A stretch of DNA of 64,000 nucleotides from NCBI RefSeq assembly GCF_019704555.1, contig NZ_AP024745.1, positions 1,062,501 through 1,126,500 on the forward strand, in the 5' to 3' direction. The position numbers were made by a program, and so were the translations under genes. Below the pieces are notes generated by a model. That model saw only the letters and a program-made list of their open reading frames with translations, was not told the origin of the DNA and searched no databases. Source of the DNA: Actinoplanes sp. L3-i22. Lineage in GTDB: Bacteria > Actinomycetota > Actinomycetes > Mycobacteriales > Micromonosporaceae. Below are positions 41,348 to 50,963 of the stretch, piece by piece. How positions within the stretch are numbered: the first letter of the stretch is position 1; each line of letters opens with the position of its first letter.

Positions 41348-42634
41348 CTAAACGGTGGGAACGATGACGACGGGGATGGCCGGATCGCCCGCGGAGAGCT
41401 TGAGCCCCTCCCACGGGATGGAGATCAGGCACTGCCGCAGGTGGTCGCGGGACTCCTGCAGGCTGGGCCGGGGATGCGGCTCGCCCTCGGTGATGTAGGC
41501 GTGCTGCAGCAGCCGGTCGTTGGTCTGGTGATCGGGCACGCCCTGGGAGACGATGATCTCCTCGGTGGCGGTGCCGGTCGGCTTGTGGCGGCGCACCGCG
41601 GTCTTGCGGCCGCCGACGGTCGCCTTGTTCTCCGAGCGCTTGACGACCGGGCGGCCGGCCACCTCGACCAGCTTGTAGACCAGGCCGGCGGTGGGTGCTC
41701 CGGAGCCGGTGACGACCGCGGTGCCGGCGCCGTACATGTCGACCGGCTCGGCGGCCAGGGTGGCGATCGAGTACTCGTCCATGTCACCCGAGACGATGAT
41801 CTTCGTCTCGGTGGCGCCGAGGTTGTCGAGCAGCTCCCGGGAGTGCTGGGCCAGCACCGACAGGTCACCGGAGTCGATCCGGATGGCCCGCAGGTCCGGC
41901 CCGGCGACCGCGATCGCGTTCCGGATGCCCTGGGTGATGTCGTACGTGTCGACGAGCAGCGTGGTGTTCTTGCCCAGCGCCTCGACCTGGGACGCGAACG
42001 CGGTCGGCTCGTCGTCGTGCAGCAGCGTGAACGCGTGCGCCGACGTGCCGGTGGTCGGGATGCCGTAGGCGCGCCCGGCGGCGAGGTTGGACGTGGACGC
42101 GAAGCCGGCCAGGTAGGACGCCCGGGCGGCGGCGACCGCGGCCTGCTCGTGGGTGCGCCGGGAGCCCATCTCGATGATCGGCCGGCCGCGGGCGGCGGTG
42201 ACCATCCGCGCGGCGGCGGCGGCGATCGCGCAGTCGTGGTTGAGCACCGACAGGATCAGCGTCTCCAGCACCACGCACTCGGCGAACTTGCCGCTCACGG
42301 TCATGATCGGCGAGCCGGGGAAGAAGAGCTCGCCCTCCGCGTACCCCTCGATGTCGCCGGTGAACCGATACCCGGCCAGCCAGTCGCCGGTGGCCTGGTC
42401 GACGATGCCGGCCGAGCGCAGGAACTCGATCTCGGCGGGATCGAACCGGAACCCGGCGATCATCTCGATCAGCCGGTCGGTGCCGGCCACCACGCCGTAA
42501 CGGCGCCCGGTCGGCAGCCGCCGGGCGAACACTTCGAAGACGCACTGACGATCCGCTGTGCCGTCCTTCAGGGCGGCGCTGATCATGGTCAGCTCGTAGT
42601 GGTCGGTCAGCAGGGCCGGCGCGATGGTCTCCAC
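41348..42634 (-). CDS. pncB: nicotinate phosphoribosyltransferase
   Basis: 428 residues. Joins nicotinate and PRPP to nicotinate mononucleotide with ATP hydrolysis. [18 protein letters not shown] opens the protein, [24 protein letters not shown] holds the family signature with the phosphorylatable His, and [20 protein letters not shown] and [13 protein letters not shown] line the barrel. ATG start at 42634. It is divergent from clpS across 95 bp, the same arrangement as in mycobacteria. Confidence 0.95.
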   Translation of the reverse strand: METIAPALLTDHYELTMISAALKDGTADRQCVFEVFARRLPTGRRYGVVAGTDRLIEMIAGFRFDPAEIEFLRSAGIVDQATGDWLAGYRFTGDIEGYAEGELFFPGSPIMTVSGKFAECVVLETLILSVLNHDCAIAAAAARMVTAARGRPIIEMGSRRTHEQAAVAAARASYLAGFASTSNLAAGRAYGIPTTGTSAHAFTLLHDDEPTAFASQVEALGKNTTLLVDTYDITQGIRNAIAVAGPDLRAIRIDSGDLSVLAQHSRELLDNLGATETKIIVSGDMDEYSIATLAAEPVDMYGAGTAVVTGSGAPTAGLVYKLVEVAGRPVVKRSENKATVGGRKTAVRRHKPTGTATEEIIVSQGVPDHQTNDRLLQHAYITEGEPHPRPSLQESRDHLRQCLISIPWEGLKLSAGDPAIPVVIVPTV

Positions 42635-42729
42635 GGACCTACCCTAGTGCGTGCCCCCGGAGGGCGTCGCGACCTGCCGTTCGGTGCTCCGGTTCACAGG
42701 TACGGCCGAACCGGTGGCACCATGGGGGC

Positions 42730-43020
42730 ATGGCGTTGCCTCAGGTTGCTCCCGTCGAGACGCCGGAGATCGAGGAAGTACCGGAAGTCGACCGGCCGTG
42801 GGTGACCATCGTCTGGGACGATCCGGTCAACCTCATGTCGTACGTGACCTGGGTCTTCCAGAAGCTCTTCGGATTCAGCAAGGAAAAGGCCGAGAGGCTG
42901 ATGATGGACGTGCACACCAAGGGCAAGGCGGTGGTCTCCACCGGTGCCCGGGAGCGCATGGAGATGGACGCCAACCAACTGCACGGATACGGTCTTTGGG
43001 CAACTGTGGACCGAGCCTGA
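42730..43020 (+). CDS. clpS: ClpS adaptor of the ClpCP/ClpAP protease
   Basis: 96 residues. Delivers N-degron substrates to the Clp unfoldase. The core [42 protein letters not shown] contains the N-degron-binding Asn/Asp loop and the helix that docks on ClpA/C; the N-terminal 20 residues are the usual flexible acidic arm. ATG start at 42730. It leads a plus-strand block of housekeeping genes. Confidence 0.95.
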   Translation: MALPQVAPVETPEIEEVPEVDRPWVTIVWDDPVNLMSYVTWVFQKLFGFSKEKAERLMMDVHTKGKAVVSTGARERMEMDANQLHGYGLWATVDRA

Positions 43021-43040
43021 CAAAGCGGGTGGGGAAGAGC

Positions 43041-43541
43041 ATGTTCCGACGCAGCGGCGGTCAGTGTGTGGCCACGTTCGAGCACGATGAGGTCCGTGTC
43101 CTGCGGAAAGTGGCCGCCGAGGTGGTGGGCCTGCTGACCGACGGGATGGATCACACCGACCCGGTGGTCGGCCGGTTGTTCCCGGACATCTATCCGGATC
43201 GGCCGGACGACTCGAGTGAATTCCGGCTGTACACCGAGGGCGACCTGAAGACCGCCAAGATCGATCAGGCGGGCGCGATCCTGGCCGCCCTGCCCGACGA
43301 GGGCGAGGGCGAGGTGCGCCTGGACGGTGAGGCCGCCGAGGCCTGGCTGCGGGCGATCAACGACGCCCGGCTGGCGATGGGCACCCGCCTCGACATCCAG
43401 CCCGACACCGACCTGGCCGAGGAGCTGGACGACGCGGTGCTGGAGGATCCCGGCTCCAGCCGGGTGTTCCAGCTCTCCGTCTACGCCTATCTCGGCTACC
43501 TGCAGGAGTCACTGCTCAACGCGCTGCCGGAGATCAAGTAA
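43041..43541 (+). CDS. DUF2017 domain-containing protein
   Basis: 166 residues, all-helical except for the first strand pair (FRRSGGQCVATFEHDEVRVLRKVAAEVVGLL). The C-terminal half, AWLRAINDARLAMGTRLDI and YLGYLQESLLNAL, is typical of DUF2017, which consistently follows clpS in actinobacteria. Function unknown; the position suggests a link with Clp proteolysis. ATG start at 43041 with GGTGGGGAAGAG upstream. Confidence 0.92.
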   Translation: MFRRSGGQCVATFEHDEVRVLRKVAAEVVGLLTDGMDHTDPVVGRLFPDIYPDRPDDSSEFRLYTEGDLKTAKIDQAGAILAALPDEGEGEVRLDGEAAEAWLRAINDARLAMGTRLDIQPDTDLAEELDDAVLEDPGSSRVFQLSVYAYLGYLQESLLNALPEIK

Positions 43542-43603
43542 CGGCACCGAGTGTGTGCCTCGCCACGCGCGGGGTAGCGAAATACTTCGGTAATGTGAAC
43601 GCC

Positions 43604-44026
43604 GTGCTGACCATCGACAGTTCGATCGTGCAGGCGATCGTCGCTCACGCCCGCCGGGATCACCCCGACGAGGCGTGTGGTGTCGTCGCCGGGCCGATCG
43701 GCCGTGACGTGCCGGCCCGGCACATCCCGATGGACAACGCGGCCCGGTCGATGACGTTCTACGAGTTCGACTCGATGGAGCACCTGCGGGTGTGGCGCGA
43801 GATGGACGACAACGACGAGGAGCCGGTGGTCATCTACCACTCGCACACCGCGACCGAGGCGTACCCGTCGCGCACCGACATCTCCTTCGCCGGCGAGCCG
43901 AACGCGCACTATCTGCTCGTCTCGACCCGTGAGCCGGATTCCGAGGAGATCCGCTCGTTCCGTATTCTGGACGGTGTGGTGACCGAAGAAGAGGTCAACA
44001 TCGTGGATGCGACGGTGAAGTCGTGA
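43604..44026 (+). CDS. mec: JAMM/Mov34-family metalloprotease (CysO-processing, Mec-like)
   Basis: 140 residues. Zinc-dependent M67 protease that in mycobacteria releases cysteine from the CysO-Cys adduct. JAMM residues are complete: Glu23 in DEACGVV, His79 and His81 in HSH, Ser89 and Asp92 in SRTD. GTG start at 43604 (VLTIDSSIVQ) is preferred over the longer frame from 43553. Its stop overlaps a 26-codon ORF by 4 nt. Given the CysO tail after Gly-Gly, this enzyme may also trim the carrier protein. Confidence 0.9.
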   Translation: MLTIDSSIVQAIVAHARRDHPDEACGVVAGPIGRDVPARHIPMDNAARSMTFYEFDSMEHLRVWREMDDNDEEPVVIYHSHTATEAYPSRTDISFAGEPNAHYLLVSTREPDSEEIRSFRILDGVVTEEEVNIVDATVKS

Positions 44027-44103
44027 AGGTGAGTGCCGTGCAGTCGTACATGTTCGGGCAGAGCCCGGCGTCGGTCTTCTACGAGTGTCGCGGGATCCGC
44101 TAG
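44023..44103 (+). CDS. 26-residue coupled small ORF between mec and cysO
   Basis: GTG at 44023 overlaps the mec stop codon (GTGA), and the frame runs to TAG at 44101-44103. The peptide begins VKVSAVQSYMFG and ends with Tyr-Glu-Cys-Arg-Gly-Ile-Arg. Too short for ordinary gene callers. The 4 nt overlap is the arrangement used for translational coupling, and the sequence is neither low-complexity nor repeat-derived. A single Cys codon near the end in a cysteine-biosynthesis operon makes a leader or sensing role conceivable. Not recognised; it could be chance. Confidence 0.4.
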   Translation: MKVSAVQSYMFGQSPASVFYECRGIR

Positions 44104-44162
44104 ATCCCGACCGCTCGACCGACCGCCTGCCCGCAGTATCGACTCTTAGGAGCATGACAACC

Positions 44163-44477
44163 ATGGCTATCGAAGTCCGCGTTCCCACCATCCTGCGTAA
44201 CTACACCGGCGGCGCCAAGATCGTGGAGGGCGCCGGCGACAGCCTGTCCGCCCTGATCGACGACCTGGACGCCAAGCACAACGGCATCAAGGGCCGGCTG
44301 ATCACCCCCGAGGGTGGCCTGCACCGGTTCGTCAACATCTACGTCAACGACGAGGACGTCCGGTTCCTCGGCGCGCTCGACGCGAAGCTGAGCGACGGCG
44401 ACTCGATCACCATCCTCCCGGCCGTCGCGGGTGGCGCGCTGGGCTTCGCGGCCGCGGCCGCGCTGCTGGGCCGCTGA
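44163..44477 (+). CDS. cysO: sulfur-carrier protein CysO (MoaD/ThiS fold) with C-terminal extension
   Basis: 104 residues, ubiquitin-like. Activated as a C-terminal thiocarboxylate, it donates sulfide to CysM. IEVRVPTILRNYTGG, LHRFVNIYVNDEDVRF and DSITILPAVAGG match CysO closely. Unlike mycobacterial CysO, which ends at Gly-Gly, this one continues for 13 residues after Gly90-Gly91 (Ala-Leu-Gly-Phe, an Ala run, Leu-Leu-Gly-Arg). The tail must be removed before thiocarboxylation if the pathway works as in mycobacteria. ATG 44163 is preferred: the ATG at 44154 sits only one base after the AGGAG site. Confidence 0.92.
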   Translation: MAIEVRVPTILRNYTGGAKIVEGAGDSLSALIDDLDAKHNGIKGRLITPEGGLHRFVNIYVNDEDVRFLGALDAKLSDGDSITILPAVAGGALGFAAAAALLGR

Positions 44478-45482
<1,005 letters not shown>

Positions 45483-45498
45483 TCGGTTCCGGTCAGCT

Positions 45499-45885
45499 TC
45501 AGTAGTGGACGGCCAGCAGCAGCGCCCCGAACATCGGCGGCGCCGCGGCCAGCAGCAGGATCCACGGCAGGGCGCGCTGGTGGACGGCGAGGAACGCGCC
45601 GACCGCCAGCCCCACGCTGAACATGGTGAGCATCGCCAGCGCCGGCAGGTACCAGCCGGGCGCCCCGGTGAGGACCGCCACGATGGCGTACAGGCCGACC
45701 CCGACCCCGGTCAGGCCGAGCATCGCGGAATAGGCCGCCATCGCTAGAACCCGGGTCGAACCCGGCGCCGGATCATCTTCGGTGGGAAAGCGGAATACCG
45801 CAGGATCTTCGTCCCATGAGGGTTCGAAGGGCATGATTTCGGGTATCGCGCTCCGCGAGATGCGGGTCGGCTCGACCGCGGTCAC
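45499..45885 (-). CDS. small integral membrane protein
   Basis: About 128 residues. A cytosolic acidic N-terminus (PFEPSWDEDPAVFRFPTEDDPAPG) is followed by three to four transmembrane helices (AYSAMLGLTGVGVGLYAIVAVL, WYLPALAMLTMFSVGLAVGAFL, LPWILLLAAAPPMFGALLLAV). GTG start at 45885 with GGAGGC upstream. It stands where mycobacteria carry a rhomboid protease and murI, but lacks rhomboid motifs. Function unknown. Confidence 0.75.
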   Translation of the reverse strand: MTAVEPTRISRSAIPEIMPFEPSWDEDPAVFRFPTEDDPAPGSTRVLAMAAYSAMLGLTGVGVGLYAIVAVLTGAPGWYLPALAMLTMFSVGLAVGAFLAVHQRALPWILLLAAAPPMFGALLLAVHY

Positions 45886-46172
45886 GTCGCCTCCATCAGA
45901 TCGTTTGCAAACCCTCACCCAGAGCAACGCGGAGGGCTTACCGGACGTGACGGTGGAAATGTGACGACCCTGGTCACAGCGGCTGTGATGTGCGTTGTCG
46001 ATTTAGCGACAAATCGATCAGTTGTTTACGTCAGGCAGTGGTCAGCGCGTACGCTTCGCTCCGTGATTGACTGGTCTGACAAGTCCAGCGCGGACCGGTC
46101 GGGCGGGGCGTGGACGACCCATCAAAAAGGGGCGACTGAGCGGTCGACCCAGTGTGAGTCAGAGGGACCCGC
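45886..46172. promoter_or_regulatory. divergent promoter region with two overlapping dyads
   Basis: TTGTCG (45995-46000) pairs with CGACAA (46007-46012), and the offset TCGATTT (45998-46004) pairs with AAATCGA (46011-46017). Both are perfect and interleaved in an AT-rich window, as in a regulator-binding site. TTGTTTACG lies just downstream. The ribosome site GAGGGACC precedes the MBL gene at 46173. Confidence 0.5.
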
Positions 46173-46919
46173 ATGCGACTAACCGTGCTCGGTTGTGCCG
46201 GCAGTTTCCCCGGCCCCGAGTCGGCTTGTTCGGCCTATCTCGTGGAAGCCGAGGGATTCCGGCTCCTGATCGACTTCGGCTCGGGATCGCTCTCCGCGCT
46301 GCAGCGCTATTCGGACATGCGCGCGGTCGACGCGATCCTGCTCACCCACCTGCACTGCGACCACATGCTGGACGCGTGCACGTACGTCGTGGTCCGCCGG
46401 TACGACCCGGCCGGCCCGCTCAAGCCGCTGCCGGTCTACGCCCCGCTGGGCGCCGCCGAGCGGATCGCGGCCGCCTACAGCGCCGAGGGCGAGCCGGTGG
46501 ACGACGTCTACACCTTCTACGGCCTGCAGCCCGGCACGTTCCCGATCGGCCCGCTGACGGTGACCGTCGATCGAGTCAACCACCCGGTGGAGACGTACGG
46601 GGTGCGGATCGAGCACAACGGCCGGGTCATCGCGTACTCCTCGGACACCGCGCCCTGCGAGGCGCTGCTGCGCCTGGCGGCCGGCGCCGACCTGTTCCTG
46701 TGCGAGGCCAGCTACATGGACGGCGTGGAGAACCCGCCCGACCTGCACCTGACCGGCGGCGAGGCGGGCGAGGCGGCCACCAAGGCGGACGTATCCAAGT
46801 TGCTGCTGACGCATCTCGTTCCGGCCTGGGCCAGTGAGGCGGCTATCGTCGAGGCGGCCGGCGCCGCTTACGCGGGACCGGTCGAAGTCGTCCGCCCGGG
46901 CGCCAGATACGATCTCTGA
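46173..46919 (+). CDS. MBL-fold metallohydrolase, Rv1339-type phosphodiesterase
   Basis: 248 residues. The zinc motif THLHCDHMLD lies after VDAILL, with further ligands in VNHPVETYG, YSSDTAPCE and LLLTHLVP. RNase Z-like architecture without the exosite arm. By position between cysM and rph it corresponds to mycobacterial Rv1339, which has been reported as an atypical cyclic-AMP phosphodiesterase; the activity here is inferred. ATG start at 46173 with GAGGGACC upstream. Confidence 0.85.
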   Translation: MRLTVLGCAGSFPGPESACSAYLVEAEGFRLLIDFGSGSLSALQRYSDMRAVDAILLTHLHCDHMLDACTYVVVRRYDPAGPLKPLPVYAPLGAAERIAAAYSAEGEPVDDVYTFYGLQPGTFPIGPLTVTVDRVNHPVETYGVRIEHNGRVIAYSSDTAPCEALLRLAAGADLFLCEASYMDGVENPPDLHLTGGEAGEAATKADVSKLLLTHLVPAWASEAAIVEAAGAAYAGPVEVVRPGARYDL

Positions 46920-46983
46920 GCCGGTACGGGGGTGGGATCGGCTAACACCGGTGCACCACGTGTCGTGACCTTGGAGTTGTTGG

Positions 46984-48186
46984 ATGCGCATAGTTCGCCT
47001 GGCCAACTTCGTCACGGCCCATACCGGCGGGCTGCGGACCACGCTGCGCGAGCTGGGTAAGGGCTATCAGGCGGCGGGCCACGAAGCGGTCCTGATCATT
47101 CCCGGGCGTAAATTCGACGACCAGCAGGTGGCCCAGGGCCGGGTGATCACCCTGCCGAGCGCCCCGATCCCGCGGACCGGCGGCCACCGGGTGCTGGCCG
47201 GCCGGCGTGAGCTGATCAAGCTGCTGGACAGTCTCGAGCCGGACCGGATCGAGGTCTCCGACCGCACCACCCTGCGCTGGACCGGCCACTGGGCCCGGCG
47301 GCGCGGGGTCCGGTCGATGATGGTCTCCCACGAGAGCCTGGCCGGCCTGCTCGGCGTCTGGGGCATGCCGAAACGCGACGCCATGGCGGACCGGTTCAAC
47401 CGGCGCACCGCCGAGGCGTTCGACACGATCGTCTGCACCACCGCGTTCGCCGCCGCCGAGTTCCGCCGGCTGGGCGTGCCGAACCTGGTCGAGGTGCCGC
47501 TCGGCGTCGACCTGGAAGTCTTCCACCCGAGCCGGATGGACATGGCGGTCCGCTCGCGGTATGCCCGGCCGGAAGAGCTGCTGATCGTCTTCGCCAGCCG
47601 GCTCTCCGCGGCGAAACGGCCCGAGCTGGCCGTCGACATGATCGCGGTGCTGCGCAACGGCAAGGTGCCCGCGGTGCTGGTGGTGGCCGGGGACGGGACC
47701 AGGCGGGCGGCGCTGGCGTACCGGGCCGCGCGGCTGCCCGTACGTTTCGCCGGTCATATCGCCGATCGCAAAGCGGTCGCCGCGTTGCTCGCCTCGGCCG
47801 ACGTCGTGGTCGCGCCCGGCCCGGTGGAGACCTTCGGCCTCTCCGCGCTGGAGGCGCTGGCCTGCGGCACACCCGTGGTGGTCGACGAGCACAGCGCGCT
47901 GCCCGAGGTGATCGGCGAGGCCGGAATAGCGGTTCCGGGCACCGCCGAGGCGTTCGCCGACGCGGTCTCCCAGATGATCCAGCGCCCCCGGGACGAGTGG
48001 CGGGCGCTGGCCCGGGCCCGGGCCGAGCGCTACAGCTGGGCGCACGCGGTCGAGGGTTTCCTGCACGCGCACGGCGCCGAGCCGGTCCCCTCGCTGATCC
48101 GTCCGGCGGTCCCGCGACCACGTCCGGTGGCGCCGCCGACACGCGGTCCTGGGGCGGACGAAGCGGGCGCACCGCGCTACGCATAG
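46984..48186 (+). CDS. GT4-family glycosyltransferase
   Basis: 400 residues with a GT-B fold. The N-terminal domain opens with [33 protein letters not shown]. The donor-binding domain has [31 protein letters not shown] and the E-x7-E motif in [21 protein letters not shown]. It probably transfers mannose or another hexose from a nucleotide sugar to a lipid or cell-envelope acceptor. It lies between the MBL gene and rph, a position empty in mycobacteria. ATG start at 46984; the rph ATG is 10 nt after its stop. The C-terminal 40 residues are Pro-rich and disordered. Confidence 0.88.
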   Translation: MRIVRLANFVTAHTGGLRTTLRELGKGYQAAGHEAVLIIPGRKFDDQQVAQGRVITLPSAPIPRTGGHRVLAGRRELIKLLDSLEPDRIEVSDRTTLRWTGHWARRRGVRSMMVSHESLAGLLGVWGMPKRDAMADRFNRRTAEAFDTIVCTTAFAAAEFRRLGVPNLVEVPLGVDLEVFHPSRMDMAVRSRYARPEELLIVFASRLSAAKRPELAVDMIAVLRNGKVPAVLVVAGDGTRRAALAYRAARLPVRFAGHIADRKAVAALLASADVVVAPGPVETFGLSALEALACGTPVVVDEHSALPEVIGEAGIAVPGTAEAFADAVSQMIQRPRDEWRALARARAERYSWAHAVEGFLHAHGAEPVPSLIRPAVPRPRPVAPPTRGPGADEAGAPRYA

Positions 48187-48196
48187 GGTTGGGGTC

Positions 48197-48925
48197 ATGG
48201 CGCGACCCGACGGCCGAGCGGCCGACCAGCTGCGGCCGGTGACCCTGACCCGGCATTGGAGCATCCACCCCGAGGGGTCGGTGCTGGTGGAGTTCGGCAA
48301 TACGCGAGTGCTCTGCACCGCGAGCGTCACCGAGGGGGTGCCCCGCTGGCGCAAGGGCTCCGGCCTGGGCTGGCTCACCGCGGAATACGCGATGCTCCCG
48401 CGGGCCACCAACACCCGGGGTGACCGCGAGAGCGTGAAGGGCAAGGTCGGCGGGCGGACGCAGGAGATCTCCCGCCTGATCGGCCGCAGCCTGCGGGCCT
48501 GCATCGACCTGAAGGCGCTCGGGGAGAACTCGATCGTCCTGGACTGCGACGTCCTCCAGGCCGACGGCGGCACCCGGACCGCGGCGATCACCGGGGCGTA
48601 TGTCGCGCTCCACGACGCCGTCACCTGGCTGGCCGGGCGCAAGGCGCTGGCCGGCAAGGTGGACAAGGTGCTGCACACCTCGATCCAGGCGATCAGCGTC
48701 GGGATCATCGACGGCGAGGCGCGACTCGACCTGCCGTACGAGGAGGACGTCGCCGCCGAGGTCGACATGAACGTGGTGTGCACCGGCGCGGGCGACTTCG
48801 TCGAGGTGCAGGGCACCGGGGAGAACGGCGTGTTCAAGCGCGCCCAGCTGGACGCGATGCTCGACCTGGGCCTGGCCGGTTGTGCCGAGCTCGCGATCGT
48901 GCAGCAGAAGGCCCTGGCTCAGTGA
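48197..48925 (+). CDS. rph: ribonuclease PH
   Basis: 242 residues. Phosphorolytic 3'-to-5' exoribonuclease that trims tRNA precursors. [33 protein letters not shown], then [27 protein letters not shown] and [17 protein letters not shown] with the active-site Asp and phosphate-binding residues, are all canonical and full length. ATG start at 48197. It overlaps rdgB by 4 nt (GTGA). Confidence 0.97.
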   Translation: MARPDGRAADQLRPVTLTRHWSIHPEGSVLVEFGNTRVLCTASVTEGVPRWRKGSGLGWLTAEYAMLPRATNTRGDRESVKGKVGGRTQEISRLIGRSLRACIDLKALGENSIVLDCDVLQADGGTRTAAITGAYVALHDAVTWLAGRKALAGKVDKVLHTSIQAISVGIIDGEARLDLPYEEDVAAEVDMNVVCTGAGDFVEVQGTGENGVFKRAQLDAMLDLGLAGCAELAIVQQKALAQ

Positions 48926-49536
48926 GCGCTCGGCTGCTGCTCGCCACCGCGAATCAGAAGAAGCTCGTCGAGTTGCAGCGGATCCTGGACCTGGCGCTCG
49001 GCACGAGCCAGATCGAGCTGGTCGGCCTGGGCGACTTCCCGGGCTATCCGGACGTGCCCGAGACCGGTCTCACCTTCGGGGAGAACGCGCTGATCAAGGC
49101 CCGCGAGGGCGCCAAGCGCACCGGTCTGCCGACCGTCGCCGACGACTCCGGCCTCGCGGTGACCGCGCTCAACGGGATGCCCGGCGTGTTCAGCGCCCGC
49201 TGGTCCGGTGGCCACGGCGACGACGCGGCCAACCTGGACCTGGTGCTGGCCCAGGTCAGCGACGTCGACGACGAGCACCGTGGGGCGGCCTTCGTCTGTG
49301 CCGCCGCACTGGTCCTGCCGAACGGGCGGGAGCACCTGGTCGAGGGCCGGCAGAGCGGGCGGCTGCTGCGGGCGCGCCGGGGCGAGGGCGGGTTCGGATA
49401 CGACCCGGTCTTCCTCGGGGACGGTCAGCAGCGGACGAACGCGGAGCTGAGCCCGGCCGAGAAGGACGCGATCAGCCACCGGGGCAAGGCGTTCCGGGAG
49501 CTGGCCAAGGTCATCGCCAAGGAGCTGCCCCGCTGA
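48922..49536 (+). CDS. rdgB: XTP/dITP diphosphatase (RdgB/HAM1)
   Basis: 204 residues. Removes non-canonical purine nucleotides from the pool. [38 protein letters not shown] and GFGYDPVF with [10 protein letters not shown] at the end are family signatures. GTG start at 48922 inside the rph stop codon indicates coupling; rph-rdgB pairing is conserved in actinobacteria. Confidence 0.95.
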   Translation: MSARLLLATANQKKLVELQRILDLALGTSQIELVGLGDFPGYPDVPETGLTFGENALIKAREGAKRTGLPTVADDSGLAVTALNGMPGVFSARWSGGHGDDAANLDLVLAQVSDVDDEHRGAAFVCAAALVLPNGREHLVEGRQSGRLLRARRGEGGFGYDPVFLGDGQQRTNAELSPAEKDAISHRGKAFRELAKVIAKELPR

Positions 49537-49537
49537 C

Positions 49538-49568
49538 TTGACTCTGCCCTTGGGGCAGAGTCCACGAT
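49538..49568 (+). promoter_or_regulatory. MerR-type operator/promoter of the MFS gene
   Basis: TTGACT (49538-49543) is a good -35 box. GACTCTGCCC (49540-49549), TTG and GGGCAGAGTC (49553-49562) form a perfect 10 bp dyad, so a -10 box near CACGAT (49563-49568) would be 19 bp from the -35. That is the long spacing corrected by MerR-family activators. The ATG at 49575 would be the first bases of the transcript, implying a leaderless mRNA. Confidence 0.7.
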
Positions 49569-49574
49569 CGACAC

Positions 49575-50963
49575 ATGGCGTCGTTCATGATCGATCGGAG
49601 GCCACTCACCATCCCGGCATTCCGCCGGATGTGGGTGGCCTCGCTGGTCTCCGCGGTGGGCGGCTCGTTCAGCGCGGTCGCGGTGCCGGTCCAGCTCTAT
49701 GCGGCCCAGGGCTCCTCGGCCGCGGTGGGGCTGGCCGCGGTGGTGTCCTTCGTGGGCCTGGCCGGGGCGTCGCTCGGGGTCGGCGCGCTGGCCGACTCGC
49801 ACGACCGGCGCCGGGTGCTGCTGGCCGGTCAGGCCGGGCTGACCGTGGTCTATCTGGCGCTGTGGGCGCAGGCGGCGCTCGGCGGGGCGCCGCTGCCGGT
49901 GCTCCTGCTGCTGGTGGCCGGTCAGGGCGTGTTCCTCGGCGCGACGGGGACGACCGCCGGCGCGGTGCTGCCCCGGCTCGTCCGACCCGAGTTGCTGCCC
50001 GCGGCGAACAGTTTGAACTCGCTGGTCCGCTACACCGGCTGGATCCTCGGGCCGGCCCTGGCCGGGCTGTTGATCCCGCTCACCGGGCTGCCCGTGCTCT
50101 ATCTCTGCGACGCGCTGGCCCTGCTCGTCGTCCTCGCCGCAGTCCACCGCCTGCCCGCGCTGCCGCCCATCGAGGCGCTGCCGTCCGCCGAGGCGCTGCC
50201 GTCCGCCGAGGCGCTGCCGTCCGCCGAGGCGCTGCCGTCCGCCGAGGCGCTGCCGTCCGCCGAGGCGGTGGCCCGGCAACCGATCGTCCGTCAGGTGACG
50301 GCGGGGTTCCGCTATCTGGCCGGCAGCCGGATGCTGGTCGCGGTGCTGACCGTCGATCTCGCGGCGATGCTGTTCGGGATGCCGTCGGCGCTCTTCCCGG
50401 AGCTGGCCGAGCGGGAGTTCGGCGCGTCGTCGGTCGGCCTGCTCTACGCCGCCTATCCGGTCGGGGTGGTGCTGGCCGGGCTCGGCTCGTCGTCGTTCAC
50501 CCGGGCCCGGCGGCACGGCCTGCTGATGGCCGGCGCCGCCCTGGCCTGGGGCGTGACGGTCGCGGTGTTCAGCGTGGTGACGTGGCTGTGGGCGGCACTG
50601 GCCGTGCTGGTGGCCGGGGGCGCGGTCAACTTCGTGCTCAGCACGTTCCGCAACGCGATCGCCCAGGCCTGCACCGACGACGCGATGCGTGGCCGGATCC
50701 AGGGCGCGCTGACCGTCGTGCTGTTCGGCGGACCGCAGGTGGGAAGCATGCTGCACGGCGCGATCGGCGCGCTGGCCGGCCCGCGCCTGACCATCGGCGC
50801 GGGCGGCCTGCTCACCATCGGGACGGTCCTGATCGTCCTGCGAGCCGTCCCGGAGCTGCGTGCCTACACCGTCACGGAGCCCGGCCGGGGCGAGCTCGCC
50901 GCTGTGGGGCCCGGCCGGGGCGAGCTCGGCAAGGCCCCGAGGAGCGGTGATGTGGTCAGCTGA
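49575..50963 (+). CDS. MFS transporter (EntS/drug exporter-like)
   Basis: 462 residues, twelve helices. IPAFRRMWVASLVSAVGGSFSAVAVPVQLY at the N-terminus and DSHDRRRVLLAGQ between helices 2 and 3 resemble enterobactin exporters and multidrug MFS proteins. The central loop carries five perfect EALPSA repeats. No ribosome site precedes ATG 49575; with the MerR-type promoter this suggests a leaderless transcript. The MerR protein at 59042 is a possible regulator, but its own operator sequence differs. The stop overlaps the hutH end on the other strand by 8 nt. Confidence 0.85.
   Translation: MASFMIDRRPLTIPAFRRMWVASLVSAVGGSFSAVAVPVQLYAAQGSSAAVGLAAVVSFVGLAGASLGVGALADSHDRRRVLLAGQAGLTVVYLALWAQAALGGAPLPVLLLLVAGQGVFLGATGTTAGAVLPRLVRPELLPAANSLNSLVRYTGWILGPALAGLLIPLTGLPVLYLCDALALLVVLAAVHRLPALPPIEALPSAEALPSAEALPSAEALPSAEALPSAEAVARQPIVRQVTAGFRYLAGSRMLVAVLTVDLAAMLFGMPSALFPELAEREFGASSVGLLYAAYPVGVVLAGLGSSSFTRARRHGLLMAGAALAWGVTVAVFSVVTWLWAALAVLVAGGAVNFVLSTFRNAIAQACTDDAMRGRIQGALTVVLFGGPQVGSMLHGAIGALAGPRLTIGAGGLLTIGTVLIVLRAVPELRAYTVTEPGRGELAAVGPGRGELGKAPRSGDVVS
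50172..50261 (+). repeat. 18 bp in-frame tandem repeat, 5 copies
   Basis: GAGGCGCTGCCGTCCGCC repeated five times without a mismatch, encoding EALPSA in the cytoplasmic central loop of the MFS protein. Perfect identity points to recent slippage; copy number should vary between strains. Confidence 0.95.
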
